DNA of 64,000 nt from Clostridium sp. UBA4548. Lineage in GTDB: Bacteria > Bacillota > Clostridia > Clostridiales > Clostridiaceae. The DNA is taken from contig NZ_DGLI01000026.1 of assembly GCF_002387895.1 (NCBI RefSeq), positions 1-64,000 of the forward strand. The letters are read 5' to 3'. Each line of letters begins with the position of its first letter. The first letter of the stretch is position 1. Positions 1 to 8,587 of the stretch are shown in pieces. Below the pieces are notes generated by a model. The model was given only the letters and a program-made list of their open reading frames with translations, did no database searches and had not been told where the DNA came from. The position numbers were made by a program, and so were the translations under genes.

Positions 1-20
1 AGACTTATTTACACACTCTA

Positions 21-61
21 AAAAAATGTGCTAACTTAACTTTTAAGTTAGCACATTTTAT
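21..61 (-). terminator. Rho-independent terminator of the cupin gene
   Basis: A perfect 17-bp inverted repeat (arms 23-39 and 43-59) closes on a 3-nt loop and is flanked by T-rich DNA on both sides. It lies about 50 nt past the stop of the minus-strand cupin gene, so it most likely ends that transcript; the symmetry would let it work in both directions. Confidence 0.85.
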
Positions 62-111
62 CTTTATCTAAATTTCTACTTATTCTATAAATTTCTTACT
101 ATATAAGACAC

Positions 112-939
112 CTACTCTATAAGTATTCCTACTTTAGGAAGGTCGGATAGCTTTTCTTCTATCCCACTATAACCTCTTAACTGTGGAGTTAAATCTTCTC
201 CAGCAGCGAGTCCAAGGTCCATTGCTTTTCTCCATCTTGGATTATTGCTTACATCATATACAATGCCCTTAATGGCTACATAAGCAGGACTCCCCATAAT
301 ACCGTCAAACTGAGCTAGCTCATTTAAGTTAAACTTTCTAGGTTGCCTAGTATAATTTTGCTCATACTCTTCATAATAGCGATGGTCGTGTTCTGCAGCA
401 TCTGCATCAGCTTTAGTTTTATGAACTGTACCACGTGGGTGTTGTGGTGGTGCATAAATAGAGTATAGTTTAATTGGTTTCTTTCCTGTATTAATCAAGT
501 TGTGCCATGTACCAGCTGGTATAATGAAGGCAAAGTCATCACAAACCTTTGCTCTAAAATCTAGGCAATTTTTTCTTTCACCCATCATAACAAGACCTTC
601 ACCTTCTTCAATACGTATAAATTGATCAAGGTGAGGATGAATTTCTAAACCAATTTCCCCTCCAACAGGGATACTCATTAAAGTAAGTTGTAAATGCTTT
701 CCTGTCCATAAAGCTGTACGGAAATTTTTATTTTCCTTAGTAGCCTCTTCAATGTTAATTACAAAAGGCTGTGGTCCATAATCTTTTAGCTTCATTTCCA
801 TGCAATCTGAGTTATTCATATGCTTTTTATTGTGGTGTTGGTAAGGCTTCATGTCGTACATATCATCCATTAAGTCTAAATCATACTTTGAATCTTCCTC
901 ACAATATGAGCAAGGATATTTTTTGTTAGAATTAGGCAT
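112..939 (-). CDS. Cupin protein with C-terminal cytochrome b5-like domain
   Basis: This 275-residue protein joins a cupin barrel (about residues 75-165; His101, His103 and His146 are the likely metal ligands) to a cytochrome b5-like domain (about 203-275, beginning FNLNELAQFDG). A Cys pair, CSYC, sits at residues 10-13. The start at 939 follows a strong AAAGGAG site; a reading frame continues 22 codons upstream but has no good ribosome site. In related clostridial b5-like domains a His usually follows the W..GKH segment. Here that stretch reads RWRKAMDLG, so the heme ligand appears to be missing and heme binding is doubtful. The specific reaction is unknown. It is a single gene ended by the 21-61 terminator. 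Confidence 0.85.
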   Translation of the reverse strand: MPNSNKKYPCSYCEEDSKYDLDLMDDMYDMKPYQHHNKKHMNNSDCMEMKLKDYGPQPFVINIEEATKENKNFRTALWTGKHLQLTLMSIPVGGEIGLEIHPHLDQFIRIEEGEGLVMMGERKNCLDFRAKVCDDFAFIIPAGTWHNLINTGKKPIKLYSIYAPPQHPRGTVHKTKADADAAEHDHRYYEEYEQNYTRQPRKFNLNELAQFDGIMGSPAYVAIKGIVYDVSNNPRWRKAMDLGLAAGEDLTPQLRGYSGIEEKLSDLPKVGILIE

Positions 940-1054
940 ATTGTTACTCCTTTTATAATGTTCTACCACCATAATATGATTAATGTTTACAAAAGGTGCT
1001 TTCATTCATAGAGCACAATAGCCCTTCTTTCCTATAACTAATTTAATGTATTCA

Positions 1055-1819
1055 TTATTTAATATCTTTATTAGTTTCACTTAATTCAATCTTATTTAGA
1101 ACAACCCTAGCTCTTTTAATGAGATTATAATCTGCTCTTTCCACTTCAAATTCACTATTAGAAGTATTCATTCTATTAATACACTCTCTGTATTCCATTT
1201 TACTTCCCACATTTACCTTCCCTGATAAATGAAAATTAGTGCAACCTGTTAATTTATATATTTCTTCTAAATTATTATCATTTACTCCACAGCCAGGCAT
1301 TATAGTTATATAATATCCAAAGCTTTTTTGAAGCTGTCCAATATAACTTGCTCCTTCAAGAGCATTTTTTCTTTGACCTGAAGTTAAAATTCTGCATATT
1401 CCCATTTCAATAAGTTTTGGAATGTCCTCTATTGGGTCTTTCGCATCATCAAATGCTCTATGAAGTACTACTTTAAGAGGGTGAGCAATTTTTACAAGTT
1501 CCTTCATTCTCACTATATCTATCTTTCCATCACTTAATAATATACCAGTAACTATGCCCTGAAATCCCAATTCCTTTGCAAGGATAATGTCACTTTTCAT
1601 AGTTTCAAATTCATTATCATCATATAGAAAGTCTCCAGAGCGAGGACGTATCATTACAAAAACTTCTATGTCCTTTAATTCTTTTGCCTTTTTCATTAAT
1701 CCATAGCTTGGTGTCAGTCCTCCTATATTTAAAGCAGAACATAATTCTATTCGGTCTGCTCCTGCCTTCTTCGCTGTTATCATGGATGTATAGGAATCCA
1801 CACACACTTCTAATATCAT
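1055..1819 (-). CDS. cutC: CutC family protein
   Basis: A 254-residue TIM-barrel protein of the CutC family, recognised by the N-terminal EVCVDS, the stretch GADRIELCSALNIGGLTPS and the later VLHRAFD. CutC was named for copper tolerance, but its biochemical role is unsettled and many Firmicutes carry it without an evident copper phenotype. The start lies 4 nt after the stop of the M81 metallopeptidase gene, and its Shine-Dalgarno (AAGGAAGGA) is inside that gene's last codons, so the pair is translationally coupled. No nearby copper gene supports a copper-specific role here. Confidence 0.92.
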   Translation of the reverse strand: MILEVCVDSYTSMITAKKAGADRIELCSALNIGGLTPSYGLMKKAKELKDIEVFVMIRPRSGDFLYDDNEFETMKSDIILAKELGFQGIVTGILLSDGKIDIVRMKELVKIAHPLKVVLHRAFDDAKDPIEDIPKLIEMGICRILTSGQRKNALEGASYIGQLQKSFGYYITIMPGCGVNDNNLEEIYKLTGCTNFHLSGKVNVGSKMEYRECINRMNTSNSEFEVERADYNLIKRARVVLNKIELSETNKDIK

Positions 1820-1823
1820 AACC

Positions 1824-3329
1824 TTATCCTTCCTTTGCTACGAGGTTATCTAAAGCATTATATTTAAAGTCATCATCTAATGGGAATATTGGTCTTTTCA
1901 CCAATTTATAATCTAGAGTTTTTAAATCTTCATTTGTACTCCCCTTTGTAAGTGCCATTATGCTGCGCTTTGCAACCACCTCATGCTGATGAGTAAGATA
2001 ACCAAGCTTACATACTACTATTTCTGCCTCCTTTGGATCTACGCCTAAGTCTGTAAACATCTCAGGTACTATATAGCCAACATGAGCTTCTGCAAGAACT
2101 ATATCCACTCCCTGACTATTAAATAGTGCTAAGTCCCCTTTTATCATTCCTTCTCTAGACCAATCTTTAATATAAGCTTTTACTAATCCCTTTGCTGTTA
2201 TAGGTGATGTAGTAATAGTATCAAACTTTGCACCAAAGGTAAGTGTTATTTCTTTTCCAACTTTTCCTTCACACTCTTTTGTAGCTATAGGATCATATAT
2301 TCCACCATATATAACTGGTCTTCTTAAATTATTTGTTCTCTCATCCGCCATTATTAGCTTTAAAAAGTCTGTACAGTCTGAAGAGGAACCAGCCGTTGGG
2401 TTATCCCCAGAATCAGAAAGGTAAATAGGTAGCTTTCCTTCCTTAACAGCTTCAAAAGTTACATCTAAAGCTTCCTTTTCATTATAGGTCTCAGTATGGA
2501 AATGAAAATCGTATTTTTTTGCCCAAATTAGCTGTGCTAATCTAACTGCCTCTCTTTCTGCCAACTTAAGGTCATCATTTGCTACTACGTAAACAGCAAT
2601 AGAGCTATCCTCATTATCTGCCCAAGGGAACCCCATCAAATAGGAAGCAGCCATTATACCTTCCTTTTCTTCACACTGTCTAAGTTCATTAATTAGTTCT
2701 ACCATGGGTTCCACAGAAGTTTGTGATTGTTCCCCAGCAATTAAAATTGGCACCTTTACCCAAGCTGACTTAGGCTTTGCGTTGTTTTCAAGAATCTCTA
2801 TGGTCATCTTTGCAGCATGCTCACCAGTTTCAAAGCAATCTGTATGTGGAGCACATTTATAACCAACAAAACCATCACAATTGTTGTGCATTCTTTCAGT
2901 CATAGTGGTGTGCATATCCAGGGAAGAAATAATAGGAATACTTGGAAACATTCTTCTTAAGTCTTCCAAAAGATATCCTTCTGCCTCACCTTGTTTATCA
3001 ACTCTCATAGATCCATGTAATGCTAAGGTTATTGCATCTATTGGTGCTTTTTCCTGTGCAACTTTAGCTCTTTCTATTATTTCCTCCTTAACTTTCATAT
3101 AAAAGTCATAATCAACTTCACCATTAGGAACAGCTCTGGCAAATACCGTAGGAATTACTTCATAACCAGCTTCTTGTAAAGTCTTTATAACTCCAGTTGT
3201 AGAATCATTATCCCATAGATTATTAAAAATATCCTCTCCATGTATAACTTTAAAATCTTTTTCACCTGCTATTATAGGATTAAAAGAATTAGATTCATGG
3301 TGCATTCCTGCAATTAAAACTCTTTTCAT
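1824..3329 (-). CDS. M81 family metallopeptidase (MlrC-like)
   Basis: This 501-residue protein matches the MlrC/M81 family over its whole length (usual size about 490-500). The N-terminus AGMHHESNSFNP, the segment DMHTTMT and GYKCAPHTD hold the conserved His/Asp residues expected to bind zinc. The C-terminal half is the MlrC C-terminal domain (SDSGDNPTAGSSSD). The founding member degrades linearised microcystin; in soil and gut Firmicutes the natural substrate is unknown and is probably a small peptide or amide. It has no signal peptide, so it is cytoplasmic. A good AAGGAGG site precedes the ATG. It is the first gene of a two-gene unit with cutC. Confidence 0.9.
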   Translation of the reverse strand: MKRVLIAGMHHESNSFNPIIAGEKDFKVIHGEDIFNNLWDNDSTTGVIKTLQEAGYEVIPTVFARAVPNGEVDYDFYMKVKEEIIERAKVAQEKAPIDAITLALHGSMRVDKQGEAEGYLLEDLRRMFPSIPIISSLDMHTTMTERMHNNCDGFVGYKCAPHTDCFETGEHAAKMTIEILENNAKPKSAWVKVPILIAGEQSQTSVEPMVELINELRQCEEKEGIMAASYLMGFPWADNEDSSIAVYVVANDDLKLAEREAVRLAQLIWAKKYDFHFHTETYNEKEALDVTFEAVKEGKLPIYLSDSGDNPTAGSSSDCTDFLKLIMADERTNNLRRPVIYGGIYDPIATKECEGKVGKEITLTFGAKFDTITTSPITAKGLVKAYIKDWSREGMIKGDLALFNSQGVDIVLAEAHVGYIVPEMFTDLGVDPKEAEIVVCKLGYLTHQHEVVAKRSIMALTKGSTNEDLKTLDYKLVKRPIFPLDDDFKYNALDNLVAKEG

Positions 3330-3440
3330 TAGATTTCCTCCTTATATTTTTATGTTAACACTGACAATTAACTGTAGTGAAAGATTATTTGCTATTGCAA
3401 TTTTTTCTCTTTCAAAACCTAAGCCTTGTTTTGTATTATT

Positions 3441-4055
3441 TTATCTAAAATAAGTTTCAAATCCATTATTTATAATTTCTGAACCCCTTGGTACTTGAAC
3501 TACTATTAAACACATATTGAGAAAGTCAACACTTGACCCCATGGCATTCATCAAACATAGAAATAATGTGAACCAGTTCAGCCATCCTAAAATACTAAGA
3601 ATAAAAGGTAGTATAATTGATAATATAATAAATGGCATAATAGATATAATTAAATATCTTTCCTTTTTAATTTTTTCTGTAGTATAAACAAAACCTACAA
3701 AACCATTGATCCCCCAGTACACTTTATCTGAAGTAAAAGCCTTGGGAATAAAGCTAGCATGAAGGAATTCATGTATTGTCATAAATATAAAAAACATAAC
3801 AACATATAGTAAAGTATCCAAATTTACTGTAAAAGTAATGTTTAAGTCATTCTTAATATTGAAAAACTCCTTTAAAGGAGGATATAAATAATAAGCAATA
3901 ACTGCAAAAATAACTCCATTTATAATCATAAAAGGTACTGATAGCAAAATTGTTAAACCTAAATTAGAAGGTTCCTTTAGTTTAGTCCATCCATCTGCAA
4001 CTAATTTAGCACTTACTTCTTTGTCAGCAGTAGGTATTTTTCTTATATATTTCAT
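3441..4055 (-). CDS. DUF3267 membrane protein, putative zinc metallopeptidase
   Basis: A 204-residue protein with four hydrophobic segments. An HExxH motif (IHEFLHASF) sits just after the second membrane segment, as in DUF3267 proteins, which are thought to be membrane-embedded zinc peptidases of unknown substrate. I start it at the ATG at 4055, 8 nt after AAGAAAGGA; a TTG seven codons upstream would overlap that site. It stands alone, with about 110 nt on the upstream gene side and a short gap to the HAD gene. Confidence 0.75.
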   Translation of the reverse strand: MKYIRKIPTADKEVSAKLVADGWTKLKEPSNLGLTILLSVPFMIINGVIFAVIAYYLYPPLKEFFNIKNDLNITFTVNLDTLLYVVMFFIFMTIHEFLHASFIPKAFTSDKVYWGINGFVGFVYTTEKIKKERYLIISIMPFIILSIILPFILSILGWLNWFTLFLCLMNAMGSSVDFLNMCLIVVQVPRGSEIINNGFETYFR

Positions 4056-4080
4056 TATTGAAAATCCTTTCTTCAAATGT

Positions 4081-4215
4081 ACATAATATCTACTAAGAAT
4101 TTCTTATGAAATTCTTATATTCCATAAACTATAAAATTTAAGTAGCTTTATCTTATTCATACTTGTCCCATTACTCATTAGTCTGATTCATAAGAGTAAT
4201 TCTTTTTTTAATTAT
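4081..4215. repeat. Short hairpins between the HAD and DUF3267 genes
   Basis: The gap holds a perfect 10-bp hairpin (TAAGAATTTC, 4-nt spacer, GAAATTCTTA; starting near 4098) and a second inverted repeat with ATTACTC / GAGTAAT arms ending at about 4200, which is followed on the plus strand by a T run. The second may act as the terminator of the minus-strand HAD gene, although the T run is on the less useful side. Confidence 0.4.
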
Positions 4216-4851
4216 TTATGTAATATATTTAAGTATATCTCTTAAATCATCCGTATCTACAGAATGCATTGCATTCTCACGAACCTTTGAAGAGCTATTT
4301 ATAGCAATAGATTTTCCGCAGTAGTGAAACATTGGAATATCTGTTGAGCCATCCCCTACAGCAACACATTCCTCTGGACTTATGCTATTCTTCTCACAAT
4401 AATCTTTTAAACACTGAATTTTTTCTTCAGCTCCTATGTAATTCACTATGTTTCCAGTGAATTCTCCATGAACCACTTGGTAGTCACTACCATAATAGTC
4501 ATCGAATCCCCAAATATCGCATACAACTTTAGCCACTTGCTTTGGACCCACTGTAATAACAATGCATTTTATATTCTCTTCATGTAATTTGTTAACTACA
4601 CTTTTTATATTTTTTAAAGGTTTTGCAATATCTAAAAAGCATTGGCCAATTTTATTCTCCTTAAGACCTAAAAGCAATTCTACTCTTAGGTAATCTGCTT
4701 CTTTGTAGTTAATTAATCCCTTTTCTTCTTTCTCTTGTATTAAAGAATGTTCTTTTTCTTTTCCATTTAAAATACATGGCAACATAACGGAATGAATCTC
4801 TCGAATTAAGGTATCATCCAAATCAAAACACACAAGCTTAGTATTTTTCAT
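4216..4851 (-). CDS. HAD superfamily phosphatase (SerB-like, HAD-IB)
   Basis: A 211-residue protein with the HAD motifs in order: DLDDT at residues 10-14 (nucleophile Asp10, acid Asp12), the TVG Thr near 100, and GDGSTD near 166. The helical cap between motifs I and II is typical of phosphoserine-phosphatase-like HAD-IB enzymes. The substrate is a small phosphate ester and cannot be named from the sequence. The ATG follows a TAGGTG site. It is monocistronic. Confidence 0.82.
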   Translation of the reverse strand: MKNTKLVCFDLDDTLIREIHSVMLPCILNGKEKEHSLIQEKEEKGLINYKEADYLRVELLLGLKENKIGQCFLDIAKPLKNIKSVVNKLHEENIKCIVITVGPKQVAKVVCDIWGFDDYYGSDYQVVHGEFTGNIVNYIGAEEKIQCLKDYCEKNSISPEECVAVGDGSTDIPMFHYCGKSIAINSSSKVRENAMHSVDTDDLRDILKYIT

Positions 4852-4938
4852 TCATATTCACCTACATTTATAATTTTATTTTATCAACTTTTGTTTTTAA
4901 GCCTACCTATTACAATTTATGACTCTTATAATACTGTG

Positions 4939-5095
4939 TAAGTTAGCTTTCTATAAATTGCATCTATCTTCTTACAGAATCATTGCTATAGTGAAATAAA
5001 GTCATGCCTTAATTTCTGCATGAAAGCTAACTTAGTTCCTTAAGACTTTTTCGTCACTAATAAAATATATTTTCATCTTGGAAGTCTAAATATTA
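4939..5095 (-). repeat. Intergenic repeat copy C with 13-bp inverted repeat
   Basis: A perfect 13-bp inverted repeat (TAAGTTAGCTTTC at 4939-4951, GAAAGCTAACTTA at 5022-5034) is followed by a segment (5035-5095) that, read on the minus strand, resembles segments at 16010-16090 and 15655-15752. The shared core is roughly GATGAAAATTTATTTTATT, then CGTCAAAAGGTCTTAAGG. The function is unknown; it may be a diverged mobile intergenic repeat or a structured untranslated RNA. Confidence 0.5.
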
Positions 5096-5102
5096 TAGCT
5101 AT

Positions 5103-6356
5103 TTACTTCTTAGTAAATCCAAAAAACTTATAGCTTCCATCTTCACCTTCTACAAGTTCATAAGGCTTAGTTTGTGCAAACCATTTCTTGGCAAATTTAT
5201 TTTTTCCTGCAGGATATAGTAAGTAATGTACCTCTCCATTAAAACGCACAAATTCCAGTCCTTCCTCCCCTAACTCTAAAGCTATTTTGTCTTTGTAATA
5301 TACACCTTCGTATTTAGAAAGCTCTTCTCTATCTACTTTAACTTCTGTAATCCTTCTTGGTTCCTCAGTTTCTCCTGTAAAAATAATTTCAGCAATAGCA
5401 TTACCAATGTGATAATTGTTTCCACATTCTGAATTAGACAATATCACAATACAGATATCCTCATCATAGAAGTCTTGTCTATATGTCATAACCCCTAAAT
5501 GATCCCCTCCATGATAGAATCTTGTCCTCCCATACATCTTATCCTTGGTTAACCCATAGCAATAGCCTTCTTTATTTTCAGTTAAGAAGCGGTTATAGGT
5601 GTTATGGGATAAATATAATCTATCTTTAAGGCAGTAATACCACTTGCACAAATCTTCAAAATTAGATACTACAGCTCCTGCCCCAATGCTGAATTTTTCA
5701 TTATAATACTGGCATCTTACTACTTCATTTCTATCCATCTGATATGGGAAGGCCTTATTTTTTATAATAACATGTCCATCATCAAGCACTGTGTTTTTCA
5801 TTTCAAGAGGCTCAAAGATATATTTTTTTAAAGCATCACCAAAATTCATACCAACAAGGTTTTCTATTATCCATGCTAGCATGTTGTAATTAGCGTTATT
5901 ATATTCAAATTTACTTCCTGGCTGAAAACTTAGGGGTCTCTTAATAAATTCATCGAAAAACTCTTGACGATTAAAAGTATTTCTATCATAGCATTGGAAA
6001 AAGTCATCTTCCCAATTATAAAATTGGTGAAGTCCTGAAGTATGTGATAATAAATGATGAGCTGTAATGTTGCTATCAATGTGTAATTCTTTAGGCAAGT
6101 GTAAGTTTATAGACTTATCTATATCTATTTTTTTCTGGTCATACAATAACATAATTAAAAACGCTGTAAACTGCTTAGATATTGATCCCAAGGTATAGCA
6201 TGTATCTATACTATTTGGAATATTGTATTCATGACATGCCATTCCAGAAGATTTATTAAACATAACCTCCCCTTTATTCAAAACAGCTATAGTGCCTGAA
6301 AATGGCCAAATCTCTAAATATTTATTTATATAACTTTCTATAGTTCTTAGCTTCAC
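5103..6356 (-). CDS. Serine hydrolase, class C beta-lactamase fold
   Basis: A 417-residue protein with all three active-site elements of the beta-lactamase/esterase family: SxxK (SISK, residues 58-61), YxN (YNN, near 155) and HxG (HGG, near 283). There is no signal peptide or membrane anchor, so it is probably a cytoplasmic esterase or D-aminopeptidase-like enzyme and not a secreted lactamase. The C-terminal ~100 residues form an extra beta domain often seen in these proteins (starting near VYYKDKIALELG). The start is GTG at 6356 after AAAGGAG. No linked gene suggests a substrate. Confidence 0.85.
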   Translation of the reverse strand: MKLRTIESYINKYLEIWPFSGTIAVLNKGEVMFNKSSGMACHEYNIPNSIDTCYTLGSISKQFTAFLIMLLYDQKKIDIDKSINLHLPKELHIDSNITAHHLLSHTSGLHQFYNWEDDFFQCYDRNTFNRQEFFDEFIKRPLSFQPGSKFEYNNANYNMLAWIIENLVGMNFGDALKKYIFEPLEMKNTVLDDGHVIIKNKAFPYQMDRNEVVRCQYYNEKFSIGAGAVVSNFEDLCKWYYCLKDRLYLSHNTYNRFLTENKEGYCYGLTKDKMYGRTRFYHGGDHLGVMTYRQDFYDEDICIVILSNSECGNNYHIGNAIAEIIFTGETEEPRRITEVKVDREELSKYEGVYYKDKIALELGEEGLEFVRFNGEVHYLLYPAGKNKFAKKWFAQTKPYELVEGEDGSYKFFGFTKK

Positions 6357-6592
6357 AACTATTAACTCCTTTGTTAATACTCTTCATATAAGTACTGTAT
6401 TTACCAACCTATTGGAAACTTCACATCTACCAACATACGTAAGTGTCAACTGCTCAGCCTAGGAAAATTACTTTGGCAGCAAACCTATATAAATCTACGT
6501 CTTATAAACTAAACCTAAATAGCCTGCTACAACTTTAAAAATATAAATGTTTCTAAGTTATCCCCCATATGTTAATAAAACTTTTTCAGTAT

Positions 6593-6895
6593 CTATTTTC
6601 TTTTTGTTAATTTCATATAGGTTTTCTCACCTTTTTTCCAGATGTTTAAATTAGCTAATCTCTCCCCATTATCTCCATGGTCAGGATTATTAAAAGCATC
6701 TTGAAGGTTTTCACAAGGCAGTTTATTACAGTGTCCACAGTGGTTAAATCCCTTTTCAATAGAGCATTTTGCTATTTCACATTGTCCCCAAAACATTTTC
6801 CCCTGACTTTGCTGGCAACCTGGACAGTTTGTACCTTCTCTCCACTCACAATCCCCGCAATAAGCTCCACACATAGCAATCATATTTTTATCCAT
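6593..6895 (-). CDS. DUF3795 Cys-rich protein
   Basis: A 100-residue protein with many cysteines in CxxC-like pairs (CGAYCGDC, CPGC, CGHC..PC), the pattern of DUF3795, probably binding zinc or an iron-sulfur cluster. The function is unknown. I place the start at the ATG at 6895, just after GTGGGG; a GTG four codons upstream lies inside the ribosome site. It is a single gene with its own leader. Confidence 0.8.
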   Translation of the reverse strand: MDKNMIAMCGAYCGDCEWREGTNCPGCQQSQGKMFWGQCEIAKCSIEKGFNHCGHCNKLPCENLQDAFNNPDHGDNGERLANLNIWKKGEKTYMKLTKRK

Positions 6896-7032
6896 ATATA
6901 TCCCCACTTTCTTTTATATCTATTTTAACTCAATAAAATGTGAAATTTCAGAAACCTTTATATATGTATTCCACTAAGTATATTAATTTCCTCCAATCAC
7001 ATGAGAAAAACTCAATGAATAATATTAAATAA

Positions 7033-7072
7033 AATTGCACCCCTAACCTTTACAAAGATTAGGGGTGCAATT
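7033..7072 (-). terminator. Terminator of the seven-gene polymer operon
   Basis: A perfect 14-bp inverted repeat (7033-7046 and 7059-7072, arm sequence AATTGCACCCCTAA) with a 12-nt loop is followed on the minus strand by TTTATTTAATATT. It lies about 110 nt past the stop of the GT2 gene, the last gene of the operon that begins at 15581. Confidence 0.85.
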
Positions 7073-7180
7073 AATTATTCTAAGTTTATAAAAATTCATA
7101 TCAAAAACTTATGGATCATATCTTTTTGAATATCGCTTCTGCATTTTCTTTTTTAAGCTATCAAGGACCTAAAAGAGCAA

Positions 7181-8587
7181 TTATCTTTTATAATCATGCT
7201 TAACTCGTTTAATTGTTCCCCATTCCTTCTTTTTTTTCTTGTATCCAATAAATGAAGTTACTCGAACAAAAGAAATAACATATCGGAAAAATAAACTCTC
7301 TAATAAGCAAATAAACACTGCCTTCAAGGTATCAGAAAGTGTTATTTTTAAATTCTGTGTATATATTCTTTGGAAAAATGCTGTTATTGTTAAAATAGCT
7401 CCATATAATGAATAAAGTAAAAAGAACTTTATCATAAAAGGAATATTTAGTATTCCAAAATTCCATGCAATAACTATAGCTACTATACCAAATACCTCTA
7501 TGGCAGGAGCTAAAAGCTCAAATAGTAAGTAATACATATAGGATACAAAACTCACTAATCCAAACCTTAAGTTAGCAAAAACTCTATAATACTTCGTCAT
7601 GCTTTGAAATAATCCAAGATACCAACGTCGACGCTGCTTCATCAAATCTTTTAGTGAACCTGGAGTTTGGCTCCAACATATTGCATTAGGTTCGTAACGA
7701 AGTGAGTATTTAATATTGTTATTGCGGCAAAATACATGAAGCTTCACAGCTAGTTCCATATCTTCTCCTAAAGTGTTGCTATCATATCCACCAGCTGCCA
7801 CGACAATATCTTTTTTAAATAATCCAAAGGCACCTGAAATGATTAAATTTCCATTAAACTGATCCATAAGAATTCTTGATGCTAAAAAGGATCTATCATA
7901 TTCAACAACTTGCATACAAGTAATGAGATTTAGCGGAAGGTGATAACCTTTAACCTCACCACCTACCATTTCTACGCACTGTGCAACACGTATAAGTCCC
8001 CCTACAGCCACAATAGAATCATCTTCCAGTACCGGTTGTACAATTTTTTCCAGTGAGTCCTTTTGTAAAAGAGAATCTGCATCAATTCCAAGAAAATATG
8101 GAAAGCGAGAAGCATTTATGCCCATATTTAATGCATCGCCTTTTCCTCCATTTAACTTACTAATCAAAGTAAGCTTTATGTTCCCTACCATAGCTTCATA
8201 AACCGCCTTATGAGGTTCACATTCCAAACGTCTATGGATAGGTCTACTCACAGGCTTTAGCTGAAATGCTTCAATTAACTTCTTTGCAGTATTATCCTTT
8301 GAACCATCATCTACCACAATTATTTCATAAAGCCTATAGTTTAACTCTAATAAAGATTTTATACTATCCACAATAGTAACTTCCTCATTATATGCAGCTA
8401 CAAGTATGGAAACAGGCACATAATAATTATGCCTTAACTCATTACGAAACTTAATCATCCTATCTCTTTGATAAAGCTGTAAGGCCCCAACAGTTACAGA
8501 TAAGAAAAGGTATGAAGCATAGGTTAGAAGATAAACTAAATAGAACCATCCTACCCCTTCCATAAATTTATCGACAAAACTTATCAT
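7181..8587 (-). CDS. Membrane-bound processive family 2 glycosyltransferase
   Basis: This 468-residue protein has an N-terminal membrane segment, a cytoplasmic GT-A domain and several C-terminal membrane segments. It carries the motifs of processive synthases: DDGSKDNT, DAD (in GIDADS), ED (in TLGEDME) and QxxRW (QRRRW). This is the arrangement of hyaluronan, poly-GlcNAc and cellulose synthases, which link a UDP-sugar into a polymer and push it across the membrane. The sugar cannot be told from the sequence. The ATG overlaps the HEAT gene's TGA (ATGA), showing strong coupling. It is the last gene of the operon. There is no PilZ domain, so direct c-di-GMP control through this protein is unlikely. 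Confidence 0.9.
   Translation of the reverse strand: MISFVDKFMEGVGWFYLVYLLTYASYLFLSVTVGALQLYQRDRMIKFRNELRHNYYVPVSILVAAYNEEVTIVDSIKSLLELNYRLYEIIVVDDGSKDNTAKKLIEAFQLKPVSRPIHRRLECEPHKAVYEAMVGNIKLTLISKLNGGKGDALNMGINASRFPYFLGIDADSLLQKDSLEKIVQPVLEDDSIVAVGGLIRVAQCVEMVGGEVKGYHLPLNLITCMQVVEYDRSFLASRILMDQFNGNLIISGAFGLFKKDIVVAAGGYDSNTLGEDMELAVKLHVFCRNNNIKYSLRYEPNAICWSQTPGSLKDLMKQRRRWYLGLFQSMTKYYRVFANLRFGLVSFVSYMYYLLFELLAPAIEVFGIVAIVIAWNFGILNIPFMIKFFLLYSLYGAILTITAFFQRIYTQNLKITLSDTLKAVFICLLESLFFRYVISFVRVTSFIGYKKKKKEWGTIKRVKHDYKR

Noticed and set aside
2881..3102. Plus-strand frame opposite the M81 metallopeptidase gene
   Set aside because: It lies wholly inside a conserved gene on the other strand, has no ribosome site and encodes no recognisable protein; it is a shadow frame.
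7181..8587. Cellulose synthase (BcsA) call for the GT2
   Set aside because: It lacks a PilZ domain and other bcs genes; the motifs fit any processive GT2.
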